8,313 bases of DNA from Campylobacterota bacterium (GTDB lineage Bacteria > Campylobacterota > Campylobacteria > Campylobacterales > Sulfurovaceae). Position numbers and translations under genes: made by a program. Under the pieces are notes generated by a model that ran no database searches, was not told where the DNA came from, and was given only the letters and a program-made list of their open reading frames with translations. Positions 6,558 through 8,313 of the stretch are shown here, in pieces. The stretch spans positions 1 through 8,313 of the forward strand of contig DRQB01000182.1 of the NCBI GenBank assembly GCA_011330645.1, given 5' to 3'. How positions within the stretch are numbered: the first letter of the stretch is position 1; each line of letters starts with the position of its first letter.

Positions 6558-7010
6558 ATGAGAAATTTATTTGAAAATGTTGCTGTACTGTTTGTTATAC
6601 TTTTGTCCTTGATTATTATAGCTTTGATTGTAAAGTACAACATGATAGAAGATGATACCTTAGAAGAAGTGAGTTACACCCTTCCTGTAGCGAAAAAAGT
6701 ATCTAAAAAAGAAAGTACAAATGATTATCTGAATGAGATGGAACACTACTCTGATGTGGATGTTAAAGTTGATCCTACACAACAAGACAGCACAAATAAG
6801 GTTGTTGTCAAATCTGAACAAAAAGAGCATAGTATTGAAGATGCTGTGAAAGATGACTACGTTGAAAAGTTAGAACAATATACAGATGAAAATCCAAAAG
6901 CTGCTATAGAAGTACAAAGTCCAGTAGTGCAAGATGAACCTGAGAAACTTGAAAAAGATGAGAGTGATGATGAAGTCGGTATGGCTATTGATGCAGTTTT
7001 AAATGAATAG
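6558..7010 (+). CDS. Membrane-anchored acidic protein with a duplicated DDY-x4-E-x-Y motif, function unknown
   Basis: I do not recognise this 150-residue protein. It has one hydrophobic segment (about 8-26) directly after a short N-terminus, followed by a long, strongly acidic and probably disordered tail. Whether the tail lies in the periplasm or cytosol cannot be decided safely, though an uncleaved signal anchor is likely. Two similar motifs occur 44 residues apart: NDYLNEMEHYSD (55-66) and DDYVEKLEQYTD (99-110). AGAGG (6546-6550) lies 7 bases before the ATG, and the gene is 11 bases after the second rhodanese-like gene, so it is the third member of that operon. It could tether or dock the exported pair through the repeated motif; this is inferred from position only. 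It ends 13 bases from the convergent trpS. Confidence 0.75.
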   Translation: MRNLFENVAVLFVILLSLIIIALIVKYNMIEDDTLEEVSYTLPVAKKVSKKESTNDYLNEMEHYSDVDVKVDPTQQDSTNKVVVKSEQKEHSIEDAVKDDYVEKLEQYTDENPKAAIEVQSPVVQDEPEKLEKDESDDEVGMAIDAVLNE

Positions 7011-7016
7011 GCAATG

Positions 7017-7036
7017 AGGACTGTTAATTCAGTCCT
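7017..7036. terminator. Hairpin between convergent genes, possible bidirectional terminator
   Basis: AGGACTG (7017-7023) and CAGTCCT (7030-7036) are a perfect 7-bp inverted repeat around a 6-base loop. It lies where the rhodanese operon meets trpS and overlaps the trpS stop codon (7024-7026). Neither side has a T-run, so it would be a weak intrinsic terminator at best. It may instead protect mRNA 3' ends or work with Rho. Confidence 0.4.
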
Positions 7037-7986
7037 ATGGCTACTCTTACATCTTGCATTTTTCTTGATGCAATTTTAGAAGCTTTTTTTGCACCCATAG
7101 CTAAGATATCATTGACCTCATCCATATGAGAGAGATAATATTCACGTTTCTCACGTGCCTCACCTAACTCTTCCCAAATTAACTCTTTTAGATACTTCTT
7201 AAAGTGACCATATCCCTCTTTCCCACTTTTGTAACGTGCTTGGAGTTCTTGTTTTTGTGCGTCATCTAAAAAGAGTGCTGCTAAGGCATAAATATTGTCA
7301 TCTTCCCACTCTAAAGGCTCTCCTAATGGGGTAGAAGAGGAGATAATTTTATTACATCTCTTCTGTAAAGGTTTTTCATCCATGAAAAGGTCGATGGCAT
7401 TGTCATAAGATTTTGACATTTTTTGTCCATCTATCCCAGGGATAGTTGCTACTTCTTCGGCTACTTTATGTTCAGGGAGTACAAATATCTCTCCATACTC
7501 ATTATTGAATTTAGTGGCAATGTCACGGGTCATTTCTACATGTTGTATCTGGTCTTTTCCTACAGGGACTATCTCAGTGTCAAGCATAAGTATATCAGCT
7601 GCCATAAGAACAGGGTAAGAGAAAAGTGCATGATTGGCAGAGATACCTTTGGCTACTTTGTCTTTGTATGAGTGTGCACGTTCCAGTAAGCCCATAGGCG
7701 TAAACTTGGAGAGTATCCAGTAAAGTTCTAGCACTTCAGGCACATGGCTTTGTACCCAAAAGGTGGTTTTATTTGGGTCTATTCCTACAGAGAGATAGTC
7801 CACTGCAGCATCTATAGTGTATTGTCTGAGTGTATCTGCATCTTTAGATGTGGTAAGTGAATGATAGTTTGCTATAAAGGTAAAAAGTTCATTCTCTTCT
7901 TGAAGTTCCACCATAGGTTTCATGGCTCCAAAGTAGTTTCCTATATGAAGTTTTCCTGAAGCTTGAATTCCTGTAAGTACACGCAT
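7024..7986 (-). CDS. trpS: Tryptophan--tRNA ligase
   Basis: Cytosolic class I aminoacyl-tRNA synthetase that charges tRNA-Trp with tryptophan using ATP. It is 320 residues, the normal compact bacterial length. The HIGH-like motif is HIGN (14-17) within GKLHIGNYFGAMKP, and the KMSKS motif is at 189-193 (GQKMSKSYDNAI). AADILMLDTEIVPVGKDQIQ (129-148) is the family's tryptophan- and ATP-pocket segment and includes Asp131. RAHSYKDKVA (103-112) is also typical. The Shine-Dalgarno AGGAG (7992-7996) is 5 bases before the ATG and lies in one arm of a long hairpin. der is upstream on the same strand, 76 bases away. All key motifs are intact and the identification is secure. Confidence 0.97.
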   Translation of the reverse strand: MRVLTGIQASGKLHIGNYFGAMKPMVELQEENELFTFIANYHSLTTSKDADTLRQYTIDAAVDYLSVGIDPNKTTFWVQSHVPEVLELYWILSKFTPMGLLERAHSYKDKVAKGISANHALFSYPVLMAADILMLDTEIVPVGKDQIQHVEMTRDIATKFNNEYGEIFVLPEHKVAEEVATIPGIDGQKMSKSYDNAIDLFMDEKPLQKRCNKIISSSTPLGEPLEWEDDNIYALAALFLDDAQKQELQARYKSGKEGYGHFKKYLKELIWEELGEAREKREYYLSHMDEVNDILAMGAKKASKIASRKMQDVRVAIGLN

Positions 7987-7991
7987 AATGG

Positions 7992-8025
7992 CTCCTGCTA
8001 TAATTTGTGCAAATTATAGCAGGAG
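7992..8025 (-). promoter_or_regulatory. Perfect 15-bp inverted repeat burying the trpS Shine-Dalgarno
   Basis: Arms 7992-8006 and 8011-8025 are exact reverse complements around a 4-base loop. On the trpS strand the 3' arm ends in AGGAG, 5 bases before the ATG. In any transcript reading through from der the ribosome site would therefore be locked in a very stable hairpin. There is no following U-tract, so it is not a standard terminator. It could also be a DNA operator. The repeat is plain in the sequence; its function is inferred. Confidence 0.75.
8013..8021 (-). promoter_or_regulatory. Extended -10 promoter for trpS
   Basis: On the minus strand, TGC precedes a perfect TATAAT (8018 down to 8013), giving the extended -10 form TG-n-TATAAT. 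No clear -35 is seen, which extended -10 promoters tolerate. A start near 8006 would make an mRNA lacking the 5' arm of the hairpin, leaving the Shine-Dalgarno free. Because the site is palindromic, the same box also exists on the plus strand at 7996-8004. Confidence 0.5.
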
Positions 8026-8026
8026 A

Positions 8027-8057
8027 ATTAAAAATTAAAAGTTAAAAATTAAAAATT
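8027..8057. repeat. Tandem 7-bp repeat (ATTAAAA, about 4.4 copies)
   Basis: Units start at 8027, 8034, 8041 and 8048, with a partial fifth at 8055. The third unit has G in place of the first A. The tract lies between the der stop and the trpS promoter, at the place of the -35 and UP-element region. Such A/T tracts can raise promoter activity, and tandem repeats can change copy number by slippage. Confidence 0.85.
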
Positions 8058-8062
8058 GGGTT

Positions 8063-8313
8063 TTAAAATTCATCATCTTCTTCAAAACGTTGACCACGTT
8101 TACGTGCAACGATATCTAAAGGTACACCTTCAAAATCAAACTTATCTCTAAAGAAGTTCGCTAAGTAACGGATGTAGGAGAAGTGTAAAAACTCTGGTCT
8201 ATTGGTGATAAGTGCAATTTTAGGTGGCTTTGTCTCATACTGTGTAGCAAACTTGATGTTTACCACAGCACCATGATGTGAAGGTACATGGTGACGGCGT
8301 ATGGCTGCACGTA
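8063..8313 (-). CDS. der: GTPase Der (EngA), C-terminal part only
   Basis: The last 83 residues of a protein that continues beyond the window edge. They match the KH-like C-terminal domain of Der, a double-GTPase needed for 50S ribosomal subunit maturation. Signs of this are the basic RAAIRRHHVP start, the VVNIKFATQYETKPPKIALI strand region (corresponding to KLKYA...PPIVVI in other Der proteins), and FLHFSYIRYLANFFRDKFDF followed by GVPLDIVARKRG. An acidic tail, EEDDEF, ends the protein. The GTPase domains lie outside the window, so their motifs cannot be checked. A GTG at 8264-8266 is not the start, because the frame and the homology continue upstream of it. It is followed by the 7-bp repeat tract, the hairpin and trpS. 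Confidence 0.88.
   Translation of the reverse strand, partial: RAAIRRHHVPSHHGAVVNIKFATQYETKPPKIALITNRPEFLHFSYIRYLANFFRDKFDFEGVPLDIVARKRGQRFEEDDEF

Noticed and set aside
7011..7045. A strong intrinsic terminator after the rhodanese operon
   Set aside because: A perfect 7-bp hairpin is present but no T-run follows on either strand, so it is listed only as a possible terminator.
7423..7671. Plus-strand open frame opposite trpS
   Set aside because: It is antisense to the KMSKS and nucleotide-pocket part of TrpS.
8063..8266. A separate 67-residue protein starting at GTG 8266
   Set aside because: The reading frame and the similarity to Der continue upstream to the window edge, so it is the tail of der.

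Overview
The window reads as chromosomal core sequence from an AT-rich epsilon-class bacterium (Campylobacterota), probably close to Sulfurovum or Sulfurimonas. This placement is an inference from protein style: a CcoI/FixI-type copper ATPase, a Rho with a short lysine-rich N-terminus, and periplasmic rhodanese-like proteins. No 16S or other decisive marker is present. No transposase, integrase, CRISPR array, tRNA or rRNA was found.

Layout. (1) 1-2338, minus strand: a nearly complete heavy-metal P-type ATPase of the CcoI/FixI type, cut at its C-terminus by the window edge. (2) 2401-2790, plus strand: a small unrecognised membrane protein, transcribed divergently from the ATPase. (3) 2787-5009, plus strand: a strong sigma70-type promoter, a short leader with an inverted repeat, then rho and murI with only 6 bases between them. 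(4) 5010-5317: a 308-base gap without a gene. It holds a probable structured leader RNA with mutually exclusive pairings, one of which covers part of the next gene's Shine-Dalgarno sequence. (5) 5318-7010, plus strand: a compact three-gene operon of two exported rhodanese-like paralogs overlapping by ATGA and a membrane-anchored acidic protein. (6) 7024-7986, minus strand: trpS, converging on that operon with 13 bases between them. (7) 7987-8062: the der-trpS spacer, containing a perfect 15-bp inverted repeat that buries the trpS Shine-Dalgarno and an extended -10, next to a 7-bp tandem repeat. (8) 8063-8313, minus strand: the C-terminal end of the GTPase Der.

How it works together. The ATPase, rho, murI, trpS and der are housekeeping genes: copper supply to cytochrome oxidase, transcription termination, D-glutamate for peptidoglycan, Trp-tRNA charging and ribosome assembly. 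The least ordinary part is 5066-7010: a leader RNA that looks like a riboswitch, with some class I cyclic-di-GMP (GEMM-I) sequence signatures, in front of an exported pair of rhodanese-like proteins whose active loop reads C-x-G-x-W-C. This could be a ligand-controlled periplasmic sulfur or thiol-handling module. The ligand and the chemistry are not shown by the sequence.
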